A DNA stretch of 35,941 bases from JBHJGP01 sp050331695. GTDB lineage: Bacteria > Pseudomonadota > Alphaproteobacteria > Geminicoccales > Geminicoccaceae. Location of the stretch: contig JBHJGP010000038.1 in NCBI GenBank assembly GCA_050331695.1, positions 1 through 35,941 of the forward strand, given 5' to 3'. The notes beneath the pieces were generated by a model. That model was given only the letters and a program-made list of their open reading frames with translations. It did no database searches and was not told the origin of the DNA. Within the stretch, counting starts at the first letter, position 1; every line of letters starts with the position of its first letter. A program made the translations under genes and the position numbers. This document shows, in pieces, positions 7,482 to 14,980 of this stretch.

Positions 7482-8441
7482 TCAGATGTCTTGCGGTTTG
7501 TAGTCGGAGGGCGCCACCGGCATGACGCCTTTGAGAAGCGCTACCGATTTCTCGAGACCTTCGAGACTGTTAAGCAAAACGTCCTCATGTTCGATCGACA
7601 GCCAGCCGTCATAACCGGCCATCCTCAGCCGGTAGCAGAACTGCCGCCACCATTCCTCGCCATGGCCGAAGCCAAGCGTGATGTAGCTCCAGGAACGGGC
7701 CGGGATGTCCATCAGACTGCCGTTCTCCAGGAGCGAGGTTGTCGCCTTGATCGGCACGTTCAGAAGCGTGTCCTTGGCGTGGACGTGATAGACGGCGTCG
7801 CCCAGCGCCTCGACGGCGGCCAGCGGGTCGGCGCCCATCCAGAACAGATGCGAGGGATCGAGGTTCGCGCCGACCACCGGCCCGATCGCCTCTCGCAGCT
7901 TGCCAAGCGACGGAACGTTGTAGACGCATTGGTTGCCGTGAAGCTCGAGCGCGATGCGTTCGACGCCATGTTTCTCGGCCAATATAGCGATCTCGGTCCA
8001 AAACGGCAGAAGCACCTCGTTCCACTGGTAGCGCAGGATATCTTGGGTCTCGGGCGGCCAGGACGAGACCACCCAGTTGGGCATGGTGTCAGTTTTGTTG
8101 CCAGCGGGAAGACCGGACATGGCGCAGACCGTTCGGATCCCCATCTCGCCGGCGACGCGGATCGTGTCCTTCAGACATTCGGCCTGGGAGGGATCGGTGG
8201 GGTGCAGCGGGTTACCGTTGGCGTTGAGGCTGATGATGTCGAGCTCACGGCTCTCGAATGCGCTGACGAAAGTCTTGCGCGCATCGGCGCTGTCCTTCAT
8301 TGCCGGAAGGTCGAAATGCGGCGCGGTGGACCAGCCGCCGGTGTTGACCTCGACGCCCGAAACACCCAACCGCGCCGCGTGATCGAGCATCTCATCGAAG
8401 GACATGCCGCCCAGGCTGTCCGATACGAATCCCAGTTTCAT
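7482..8441 (-). CDS. Sugar phosphate isomerase/epimerase family protein, IolE/MocC-like
   Basis: The protein has 319 residues with the ATG at 8441 overlapping the stop of the MocA-type dehydrogenase (ATGA). It is a TIM barrel of the xylose-isomerase-like (AP endonuclease 2) superfamily, opening with MKLGFVSDSL. Metal-ligand segments expected of the family are visible: IALELHGN, NLDPSHLFW, YHVHAKD and SIEHED. Members near cyclitol dehydrogenases act as 2-keto-inositol dehydratases (IolE) or related isomerases and epimerases; MocC has the same role in rhizopine use. Its coupling to a MocA-type dehydrogenase suggests it acts on the keto product of that enzyme. The exact reaction is not readable. 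Confidence 0.88.
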   Translation of the reverse strand: MKLGFVSDSLGGMSFDEMLDHAARLGVSGVEVNTGGWSTAPHFDLPAMKDSADARKTFVSAFESRELDIISLNANGNPLHPTDPSQAECLKDTIRVAGEMGIRTVCAMSGLPAGNKTDTMPNWVVSSWPPETQDILRYQWNEVLLPFWTEIAILAEKHGVERIALELHGNQCVYNVPSLGKLREAIGPVVGANLDPSHLFWMGADPLAAVEALGDAVYHVHAKDTLLNVPIKATTSLLENGSLMDIPARSWSYITLGFGHGEEWWRQFCYRLRMAGYDGWLSIEHEDVLLNSLEGLEKSVALLKGVMPVAPSDYKPQDI

Positions 8442-9442
8442 GCGTAGAAATCCGGCTTGGTGATCATGTCGACAGGACACTTACGGCCTTGCTCGAGGGC
8501 CTCGACGCCGGCCTCGGCGACGATGGCGGCGCAATAGCCATCCCAGCAGTCAGCGCCGATCTCCGGAAAGTGTCCGGTCGCGACGAAACGGAGGAAGTCA
8601 CGGTTCTGACGGCGGTAGGCTTCGGCGTAGCGGCCGCGCCAATCGGCATCGTAGGTCGTGCTGCTTGCGAGTTTCATGTCCGTTCGCGTGTAGGCGACGT
8701 TGTTCATCGCGACGCTGCCGGTCTCGCCCACCAACTCAGCACGGACGTCATAGCCGTAAGCGGCATTGTTGTTGATCTCGATGGTCACGAGTTGGCCGTC
8801 GGTGGTCTCCAGCACCAACACCACCGGTGCGACCAGCAGGTCCGAGCGGCGTGGCTGGTAGGCGGAGATGGAGACGTACTCCGTGCCAAGCACATGACGG
8901 ACCACGTCGAACTCATGGGGCGCGGAGTTGGTGATCGCCATGGCGCCTGTGAAATCCGCGTTGGGTGTTTCCACATTTCGGTGGAAATTGTGCATCATCA
9001 GAGCACGACCCAAGCTGCCGTCGTTCAGGGCTCGCTTCATCTCGATGTAAGACCGATCAAAGCGACGCATGAAGCCGAGCTGGATGAATTTCCGGCCCGC
9101 CTTGATTTCGGCGTCGATGACCTGCAGGCAGTCGGCCGACGAAGGCGACAGCGGCTTCTCACACAAGACCGGTTTTCCGGCTTTGATGCAGGCCAGTGAC
9201 AGGGGCGCATGGGTGGAATCGGGACTGGCGATGATCACGGCATCCACGTCGCCACGGGCGATGACCGCTTCAGGTTCATCGCCCACGTCTACGGCACCGC
9301 AAGAATCCGCCACCTGGCGGGCGCGCTTCTGGTCCTTGTCGCAAACAAGTTGCAACACGGTGCCGGGAAGTTCCTCCGCAACAATTCGGGCGTGATCCGC
9401 CCCCATGATACCAGCGCCGATGATAGCTATTCGGATGGTCAT
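8438..9442 (-). CDS. Gfo/Idh/MocA-family NAD(P)-dependent dehydrogenase
   Basis: This 334-residue protein has a Rossmann N-terminus with GAGIMG at residues 9-14, the family motif CEKPLS (lysine in the active site) and a C-terminal substrate domain containing SAPHEFDVVRHVLG, with the conserved histidine region of inositol 2-dehydrogenases. It oxidises a ring hydroxyl of a sugar or cyclitol to a ketone. It is preceded by the ABC ATPase gene (86-base gap) and overlaps the isomerase gene. In moc and iol operons the same pair (dehydrogenase then IolE/MocC) processes inositol derivatives. That parallel, together with the transporter, is the basis for calling this a cyclitol or sugar pathway. Confidence 0.92.
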   Translation of the reverse strand: MTIRIAIIGAGIMGADHARIVAEELPGTVLQLVCDKDQKRARQVADSCGAVDVGDEPEAVIARGDVDAVIIASPDSTHAPLSLACIKAGKPVLCEKPLSPSSADCLQVIDAEIKAGRKFIQLGFMRRFDRSYIEMKRALNDGSLGRALMMHNFHRNVETPNADFTGAMAITNSAPHEFDVVRHVLGTEYVSISAYQPRRSDLLVAPVVLVLETTDGQLVTIEINNNAAYGYDVRAELVGETGSVAMNNVAYTRTDMKLASSTTYDADWRGRYAEAYRRQNRDFLRFVATGHFPEIGADCWDGYCAAIVAEAGVEALEQGRKCPVDMITKPDFYA

Positions 9443-9528
9443 TTTTTCTCAGTTTCTTCCGCGGCTTTGAATAGAAGACCTGGCATTACCGAGTGATACC
9501 GGGCTGGGCCGCGCGTCGTTTCTGGTCG

Positions 9529-10350
9529 TCAGTGCGCCGGCGGCGGATGGCCCTCGTGGGTCGTCATATAGTCTTCGATCTCGGCCTCGAGATCAGCCAT
9601 GGTTTCGCCACCGGCCATCAAGTCCGTGATCTCTTCGCGGGTCTTCTCGCCCTTGCGAAAATCGGCGGCGATGGCGCCACGGATCAGAACGGCAAAATGA
9701 TCGCCCACCGCCATCGCATGCATCACCTGATGGGTGATGAAGATCACGGCGAGCCCACGCCGCTTCGCCTGGTTGACGATGCGCAACACGTGCGCCGCTT
9801 GCTTGACGCCCAGCGCAGCCGTCGGCTCGTCGAGGATGAGGAGCCGGGCGCCGAAATGCACCGCGCGGGCGATGGCGAGGGACTGGCGTTCCCCGCCGGA
9901 CAAACCGCCCACCAGCCGGTCACCGTCGTCGATCCGGGTGATGCCGAAGTCTTGGACCGCCTTCACGGCGATCTCGTTGGCCCTCTTTCGGTCGTAGATC
10001 TTGAACGGCCCCCAGCCCCTGGTGGGTTCGACGCCGGCGAAGAAGCTTCGCCCGATCGACATCAGCGGGAAGGTGCCGCCGAACTGGTGCACCGTGGCGA
10101 TGCCCATCTCCTGGGCATCCTTGGGTCGGTCGAAACTGACTGGCTTGCCGTCCAGGAGGATTTCGCCCCGGGTGGGTTTGTGAACGCCCGCGAGCGTCTT
10201 GATCAGCGTCGACTTGCCGGCGCCATTGTCGCCGAGGAGGCAGAGCACTTCGCCCTCATGCACCTTGAGGCTGATCTCGTGCAGCACGTCGATCGGTCCG
10301 AAGCTCTTGTCGACGTTGCGCAACTCGATGACGGGTGTCTTGTCGGCCAT
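9529..10350 (-). CDS. Sugar ABC transporter ATP-binding protein (single nucleotide-binding domain)
   Basis: This 273-residue protein has Walker A GDNGAGKST at residues 40-48, a Q-loop (TVHQFGG), the signature LSGGERQSLAIARA, Walker B LLILDEPT and the switch histidine in FITHQVMH. It belongs to the carbohydrate-uptake type 2 family (FrcA-like), where one short ATPase works as a homodimer instead of the duplicated RbsA form. It follows the permease gene by 15 bases and precedes the MocA-type dehydrogenase. The tail motif MAGGETMADLE is shared with the second transporter's ATPase at 24812-25591, so the two systems are related. Q-loop flanking residues differ (HQFGG here, YQDLA there). Confidence 0.95.
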   Translation of the reverse strand: MADKTPVIELRNVDKSFGPIDVLHEISLKVHEGEVLCLLGDNGAGKSTLIKTLAGVHKPTRGEILLDGKPVSFDRPKDAQEMGIATVHQFGGTFPLMSIGRSFFAGVEPTRGWGPFKIYDRKRANEIAVKAVQDFGITRIDDGDRLVGGLSGGERQSLAIARAVHFGARLLILDEPTAALGVKQAAHVLRIVNQAKRRGLAVIFITHQVMHAMAVGDHFAVLIRGAIAADFRKGEKTREEITDLMAGGETMADLEAEIEDYMTTHEGHPPPAH

Positions 10351-10365
10351 GGGTTCTCTCGCCCG

Positions 10366-11412
10366 TTAGCTCTTTTTTGCGGACGACCAGTTGGTCGCCA
10401 TGTTGCGGAAGGTGTCGTTCATCAGAACGGCGATCAGAAGCATGACCCCGATGATCAGGCTCGACAGGTTACGGTCGAAGGGCGTGTAACCGATGCCTTG
10501 CTGCACGATGGCGAGCGTCGCCGTGCCGAAAAAGATGCCCGGCACCGTGCCGAACCCGCCGGTCAACAGCACGCCACCGACCACGACGGCAATGATCGTG
10601 TTGAAGATCAGCGCGAAGTTGGTGGTGGTCGTGGCGGAGTTTGACAGGATCGTCTCGCAAACGCCCGAGAGCGCGGCCGCCATCGAGGCCAGCATGAACA
10701 GCGCGATCTTGAGGCGATCGATCGGGATGCCCGCGTTGCGCGCGCTCTCCTTATCTCCGCCCAACGCGAAGATCCAGTTGCCCCAGGGCGAATGGTGCAG
10801 GACGAACATCAGCACCGCGGCGAGGCCAATCCACCAGAAGACCGAAGATTGGAAGCCCCAGACATGATAGCTGCCGAACAGCGTCTTCGCCCAGCCCGGG
10901 GAATTGAGCGCCTGGCTCGTCGTGTCGGTCAGAAGCAGGGACAGGAAAAGCGTCAGGCCGCTAACGGCGAAGAGCGTCGCCAGCGTCACGATCAGCGAGG
11001 GCACTTTGGTGCGGGTCACGATCATGCCGTTGATCCAGCCGATACAGGCCGCGATAGCGAAGGTGATGAGCAGGCCCACAGGGATCGGAAGGCCGTAGAA
11101 GCCGCAGGCGATGGCCATGGACATCTTCGCCGCCGGCACCACCGCACCGATGGAGATGTCGAGTTCGCCCGCGATCATCAGGAACCCAATCGGAATAGCG
11201 ATGATGCCGACCGTCGAGGCAGCGTTGACCCAGCTTGAGGTCCCGAAGGCGGTCAGGAAATATCGGTCAAAGCCGAAATAGGCGAAGAAGAGAAACACGA
11301 GAACCATGCCGACAAACGCCCCGACCTCTGGGCGCCGTAACAGACCGCCAATGGTCAGGCCAGGCGACGTGACCGCGGGCCGTATCACCACATTTGCGGA
11401 CGTGTGGGTCAT
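10366..11412 (-). CDS. Sugar ABC transporter permease (RbsC/FrcC family)
   Basis: This is a 348-residue polytopic membrane protein with about eight to ten hydrophobic segments. It carries the family segment GFLMIAGELDISIGAVVPAAKMSMA in the second-third helix region and the cytoplasmic EAA-like loop GGDKESARNAGIPIDRLK that contacts the ATPase. VVGGVLLTGGFGTVPGIFFGT near the C-terminus is also typical. The ATG at 11412 is preceded by AAGAGGT. It lies downstream of the binding-protein gene with a 97-base gap containing a strong stem-loop, and 15 bases upstream of the ATPase. It forms the inner-membrane channel of the cyclitol or sugar transporter. Confidence 0.94.
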   Translation of the reverse strand: MTHTSANVVIRPAVTSPGLTIGGLLRRPEVGAFVGMVLVFLFFAYFGFDRYFLTAFGTSSWVNAASTVGIIAIPIGFLMIAGELDISIGAVVPAAKMSMAIACGFYGLPIPVGLLITFAIAACIGWINGMIVTRTKVPSLIVTLATLFAVSGLTLFLSLLLTDTTSQALNSPGWAKTLFGSYHVWGFQSSVFWWIGLAAVLMFVLHHSPWGNWIFALGGDKESARNAGIPIDRLKIALFMLASMAAALSGVCETILSNSATTTTNFALIFNTIIAVVVGGVLLTGGFGTVPGIFFGTATLAIVQQGIGYTPFDRNLSSLIIGVMLLIAVLMNDTFRNMATNWSSAKKS

Positions 11413-11469
11413 CGGTTTTTCTTACCTCTTACACCCTCGGGGAAACCGCGGGTGTTTGGCTGTTGGCGA

Positions 11470-11497
11470 CGCCTGGCCGGACGGACCCGGCCAGGCG
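11470..11497 (-). promoter_or_regulatory. Intercistronic stem-loop between binding protein and permease genes
   Basis: An 11-base perfect GC-rich stem (CGCCTGGCCGG with CCGGCCAGGCG) and 6-base loop lie 13 bases after the binding-protein stop. No T-run follows on the minus strand, so it is not a plain terminator. The placement fits a 3'-end-stabilising or processing hairpin that raises the level of the binding protein over the permease. A second weaker repeat (ACACCC with GGGTGT) lies closer to the permease start. Confidence 0.75.
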
Positions 11498-11509
11498 AAA
11501 GGGTTTTGT

Positions 11510-12472
11510 TTAGCGGGCGCCCTTCGAGACGCCGGCGAGCGCACTGTCGACGTTTGATGCATCGACGATTGCCGGGCCGGTCAGCACCGGATCGGTCGCG
11601 AGTTCGGTGCCGAAGTCCAGATGCGCGGCGAGCATCGACGTGGCGAGGAAGCCCTGCAAGTAGGGCTGCTGGTCGATCGCCATGGTCTGGGTGCCAGCCT
11701 TGATCCGGTCGAGCACGGCGGGGTTCATATCGAACGTGCCGACCTTGACCCGATCGGTCGCGTCAATCTGCGCCACCGCGTTGCTGGCGGCATCCGATGC
11801 CCAAGCGGCCAGGGTGATCACCGCGTCGATCGATTCGTCGCCGACCAGCTCCGACTTGATCGCCTCGGCAGTACCGGTGATGTCGCCGTCGAGGTTGGCG
11901 GGAACGCGGAGCACAATGACCTCGGCGCCGTTGGCCTCCGCGCCCGCGGCCACACCTTCGCAGCGCGTTTCAAGATTGATCGCTCCGGGAACCTGGATAT
12001 GGCACAGGATTTTCTCGGCGCCGTTCTCGGCCATGTATGCTCCACCGGCTTCGCCGGCGACGAACTCATCTGAGCCAAAATAGTTGACGGCCTCGAGGTC
12101 TTTTTTCACGTCCTGGCCGGCGTTGTACATGGTGACGACTATGCCCTTCTCGCGAGCGGCCTGTAACGCCGGCACCTGCGATTCAGGCACCCATACCGGG
12201 ATGGCGATACCGTCCACACCCTGGGCGACGGCCTGGTTGATGAGCGTGACCAGATCGGGACCGAAATTGTCGTAGTTCGGTACGCGCAAGTAATTGACCG
12301 ATCCGCCGTTGGCTTCGACCGCCAGCGTCGCATCGTCGATACCTTTCTTGATCAGATTCCAAAAGCCGTCCTCGATCGAGCCTCCGATCACGGCGATGTC
12401 CGCCGCCATCGCACTGCTCGACATCAGCGTGGCCACCGTGGCCACTGCTGCGACTTTCTTGATCAGGGTCAT
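11510..12472 (-). CDS. Sugar ABC transporter periplasmic substrate-binding protein
   Basis: The protein has 320 residues. A Sec signal peptide (MTLIKKVAAVATVATLMSSS, cleavage likely after AMA) leads into a type I periplasmic-binding fold of the RbsB family, opening DIAVIGGSIEDGFWNLIKKG. It includes DGIAIPVWVPESQVPAL in the first lobe and IDQQPYLQGFLA near the hinge and C-terminal lobe. The start at 12472 has a strong AGGGAGG site. It delivers substrate to the permease and ATPase encoded next. Relatives bind aldoses or cyclitols; the ligand here is predicted to be whatever the co-operonic hydroxylase, dehydrogenase and isomerase degrade. Confidence 0.94.
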   Translation of the reverse strand: MTLIKKVAAVATVATLMSSSAMAADIAVIGGSIEDGFWNLIKKGIDDATLAVEANGGSVNYLRVPNYDNFGPDLVTLINQAVAQGVDGIAIPVWVPESQVPALQAAREKGIVVTMYNAGQDVKKDLEAVNYFGSDEFVAGEAGGAYMAENGAEKILCHIQVPGAINLETRCEGVAAGAEANGAEVIVLRVPANLDGDITGTAEAIKSELVGDESIDAVITLAAWASDAASNAVAQIDATDRVKVGTFDMNPAVLDRIKAGTQTMAIDQQPYLQGFLATSMLAAHLDFGTELATDPVLTGPAIVDASNVDSALAGVSKGAR

Positions 12473-12557
12473 TTTCTTGTGCCTCCCTCATATCTCGCCA
12501 CCTGACGAGACGGTTTGACTGGGAATTCTTGATCACGGTGTTGCTTTTGTTAGGTTG

Positions 12558-12582
12558 CGTGGTCTCACCACGACGATCGTCG
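12558..12582. repeat. Overlapping inverted repeats between hydroxylase and binding-protein genes
   Basis: A 6-base stem CGTGGT-ctc-ACCACG at 12558-12572 abuts and overlaps a perfect 12-base palindrome CGACGATCGTCG at 12571-12582, followed on the plus strand by ATTTTTT. The 152-base gap (12473-12624) holds no gene. In the operon's direction there is no T-run after the stem, so it could be a processing or stabilising element, or an operator for an internal promoter. Confidence 0.4.
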
Positions 12583-12624
12583 ATTTTTTGGTTGTTTTGA
12601 TTTCTCCCCGTCGTCTTGATGAGC

Positions 12625-13647
12625 CTATTCGGTCGCCGCTCTGACTGTTCGCCGAGCCTCGACGCGTGCTTTTTTCCGCTTGAAGCGTTCTTTCATCTGG
12701 CGGTCGCCTTCGGGCGTGCCGTCGTGCCAGGTGCCTAACCACTTATCCAGCGGCACCAGGCCGTCGGCGCCGTAGTTCACCTCGAAATATTTGTGGTGCA
12801 GGTAGTGGAGGTAGGCGTGGCTATCGAGCGCCCTCTCATCGGTGAGCTCGAGCTTGTCGAAACCGATATGCCCGTTGATGGCGCCGTAGCCGACAGCGTG
12901 CATGTTGAACAGCGCCACGACCGGGTTCGACGGGATCAGGACGTGCCAAAACATCTCGCCGAAATAGAGCAGGTGCTCGACCGGGTGCATGCTGAGCGAC
13001 GACCACGGGCTCGGGTTGATCGAGTTGTGATGGACCGAGTGCACCCACCTGTAGAGGATTGGCACGTGGATCAGCCGATGAATGCAGAAGAAGTGGATTT
13101 CGTGGATGGCCGGTACGAGCAGCACCAGCGCCGATAACCAAAGCCAGTTGTCCTCCCAACTCACCCAGTTGCCCCAGCCGTTGGCAAAACACCAAAGCAC
13201 CACGACTTCGACAGCGGTCCAAACAGGGATGCCAATGAAGAAACTGCGCAAAAAATTGTCGAGGTTTTGACTTTTAAACCAGAAGACGTCGGATGGATGT
13301 TCGGCTGGGAATTTGGGGTTGAACTTAAATCGGATGCCCTGCTTGCGTTTGAGGTAATAGAACAACTCGATCGCGCCATACATCAGGAAGATGCCGGCGG
13401 CGTTGATTAGGAAAAGCCAAAGCGCCCAACCCCAGGACAGGGTTTTCATGGTCTCGATATCAGGGATGATGAAGGCCCAGTAGAGGAGCGCGGTCGCCAT
13501 GTGAAACGCGTTCCAGGGCCAGAGATAGTCCAGGAACCAGCGGCCCAACTCGCCGAACTTTCCGGTCCAGAACGGCGCGATCTCCGGACGGGCGTTTGGT
13601 GCCCAATTGCCGCGCTTGTCGCGGATGCCGTATTGCAGATCGTCCAC
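12625..13647 (-). CDS. Membrane di-iron hydroxylase of the fatty acid hydroxylase/sterol desaturase superfamily
   Basis: The chosen start is the GTG at 13647, preceded by AGGGAGG with a 5-base spacer (340 residues). Longer in-frame starts (ATG at 13686, TTG at 13728) lack ribosome sites and the TTG overlaps a palindrome. The protein has several membrane segments and the conserved histidine set for a non-haem di-iron centre: His185/190/194 (HFFCIHRLIH), His203/206/207 (HSVHH), MHPVEH, and His281/284/285 (HYLHH). Known members hydroxylate or desaturate C-H bonds using O2 and outside electrons. Here it heads an operon that also encodes a Rieske ferredoxin, its reductase and a sugar-type ABC transporter. 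The inferred role is oxygenation, perhaps oxidative O- or N-demethylation, of an imported cyclitol or sugar. That role parallels MocD, which works with MocE and MocF, and is not proven by sequence. A lipid substrate remains possible. Confidence 0.88.
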   Translation of the reverse strand: MDDLQYGIRDKRGNWAPNARPEIAPFWTGKFGELGRWFLDYLWPWNAFHMATALLYWAFIIPDIETMKTLSWGWALWLFLINAAGIFLMYGAIELFYYLKRKQGIRFKFNPKFPAEHPSDVFWFKSQNLDNFLRSFFIGIPVWTAVEVVVLWCFANGWGNWVSWEDNWLWLSALVLLVPAIHEIHFFCIHRLIHVPILYRWVHSVHHNSINPSPWSSLSMHPVEHLLYFGEMFWHVLIPSNPVVALFNMHAVGYGAINGHIGFDKLELTDERALDSHAYLHYLHHKYFEVNYGADGLVPLDKWLGTWHDGTPEGDRQMKERFKRKKARVEARRTVRAATE

Positions 13648-13722
13648 GCTGGCCTCCCTACCATCGACAGCGCTTCTCGCTCTCATCAGCTTGGGCGCAG
13701 CTAAACCATATGAGTTGGTTCC

Positions 13723-13791
13723 TTTCAAAATGAAACTGTAAAGGCGTTGTATTTCATCTCATCCGTGTCAAACTAGAACTCCAAATTGAAA
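13723..13791. promoter_or_regulatory. Divergent promoter region with TTTCA/TGAAA half-sites
   Basis: Between the hydroxylase GTG (13647) and the lacI ATG (13796) lie alternating half-sites: TTTCA at 13723 and TGAAA at 13731, which together form TTTCAAAATGAAA (13723-13735), then TTTCA at 13752 and TGAAA at 13787. The region is clearly more AT-rich than its surroundings. These are candidate operators for the adjacent LacI-type protein controlling both directions. No confident -35/-10 pair was assigned. Confidence 0.45.
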
Positions 13792-13795
13792 CGAA

Positions 13796-14842
13796 ATGAT
13801 ATGGGCGATGGGCGTGTCGCGACCCACCATTCCGGACCTGGCCAAGGCTGCGGGCGTTTCCGTCTCGACGGTCAATCGGGTCATTGGCGGCACCGGAAAG
13901 GTTCGCGAACCAACCATGCAGCGCGTACTTCAGGTGGCGGAAGACATTGGCTTTTACGGTATCGGATCGATCCAAAGCCGGTTGTCCGCCGCGCGGTCGA
14001 AGGACAGGTTCGTCGTCCTGCTCCAGCAACGAGGGCGCAAATTCTACGAGGCGCTCGGCGCCCAGCTTGAGGGATCCGTAGGCGCGTTCGAGGATCGTGA
14101 CATCGACCTCAGGGTCGAGTTCATGGACGATCTGTCGCCCGATCGCGTGGCATCACGCATCCGGCAAGCGGGGGAGTGGTGCGAAGCGCTGGCCGTGGTC
14201 GCGGCTGAACACCCGCTCGTCAGCGACGCCATAGAGCAAATCAGCACCAGCGGCACGAAGGTTCTCGGCCTGATCGCACCGCTCAACGCCCGGTGCAACG
14301 TCGGCTATGTTGGTCTCGATCATTGGAAAGTCGGCCGCACCGCCGCCTGGGCGTTCGATCATATCTGCAGGCAGCCGGGTAAGATCGGCATTCTCGTCGG
14401 CAATCACCGCTATCGGAACCAGGACCTGAACGAGAGCGGCTTTCGCTCCTATTTCCGCGAGCACGGCTCGGCTTTCACCTTGCTCGAGCCGCTCTCCACG
14501 TTCGAATCGAGCGCGGTCGGCCGGGAAATGACCGAGAAACTTCTGCACGATCATCCGGATCTGGCGGGTCTGTACATCTCAGGCGGGGGCATCACCGGTG
14601 CGCTCGCTGCCATTCGTCACGAGGGACGCGCAGGAAACCTGGTGAGCGTAGGTTACGAATTGTTCGAGACGACCAAAGCCGGCCTGATCGATGGCTCGCT
14701 CACCTTCCTCATTTCGCACCCGCTCGAGAAGCTGGCGCGTGAGACTATCGCCGGCATGATCCGTGCCAAGCAGGCCGGTGCCGATGCCGGCAGCCAGACG
14801 GTCGTTCTCAATTTCGAGATCTACACCCGCGAAAACATCTGA
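13796..14842 (+). CDS. LacI-family transcriptional regulator of the moc-like operon
   Basis: The protein has 348 residues from the ATG at 13796; an in-frame ATG at 13808 is an equally good start, since neither has a strong ribosome site. The helix-turn-helix reads TIPDLAKAAGVSVSTVNRVIGG, and a periplasmic-binding-like sensor domain follows (ends FEIYTRENI). It is transcribed away from the hydroxylase-transporter operon and shares its AT-rich promoter region, so it is the likely local repressor responding to the imported sugar or cyclitol. Sugar-responsive LacI members often sit beside RbsB-type transporters. The 138-base convergent gap to uxuB (14843-14980) holds only a small GGCGA/TCGCC hairpin at 14861-14875 with no T-run. 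Confidence 0.92.
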   Translation: MIWAMGVSRPTIPDLAKAAGVSVSTVNRVIGGTGKVREPTMQRVLQVAEDIGFYGIGSIQSRLSAARSKDRFVVLLQQRGRKFYEALGAQLEGSVGAFEDRDIDLRVEFMDDLSPDRVASRIRQAGEWCEALAVVAAEHPLVSDAIEQISTSGTKVLGLIAPLNARCNVGYVGLDHWKVGRTAAWAFDHICRQPGKIGILVGNHRYRNQDLNESGFRSYFREHGSAFTLLEPLSTFESSAVGREMTEKLLHDHPDLAGLYISGGGITGALAAIRHEGRAGNLVSVGYELFETTKAGLIDGSLTFLISHPLEKLARETIAGMIRAKQAGADAGSQTVVLNFEIYTRENI

Positions 14843-14980
14843 AGGACCGACGACCGCAACGGCGAAAACGTCGCCACAGCTCCTGGCGTGGCGCGGCCTT
14901 ACCTTCGTTCTGTGAACAGACAACGTCGTCTTCCGAAGGACCCGGTGTGTTCGATGCCGGACGTTGAAGGCGTTTGCGTC

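Noticed and set aside
7152..8447. 431-codon plus-strand frame opposite the Rieske ferredoxin and isomerase genes
   Set aside because: Antisense to two well supported genes and without recognisable domains.
12571..12590. Palindrome followed by a T-run as a plus-strand terminator
   Set aside because: No plus-strand gene reads into it; the genes on both sides are on the minus strand, where no T-run follows.
13728..13728. TTG start of the hydroxylase giving 367 residues
   Set aside because: It overlaps the TTTCAAAATGAAA palindrome and lacks a ribosome site, while the GTG at 13647 has AGGGAGG at good spacing.
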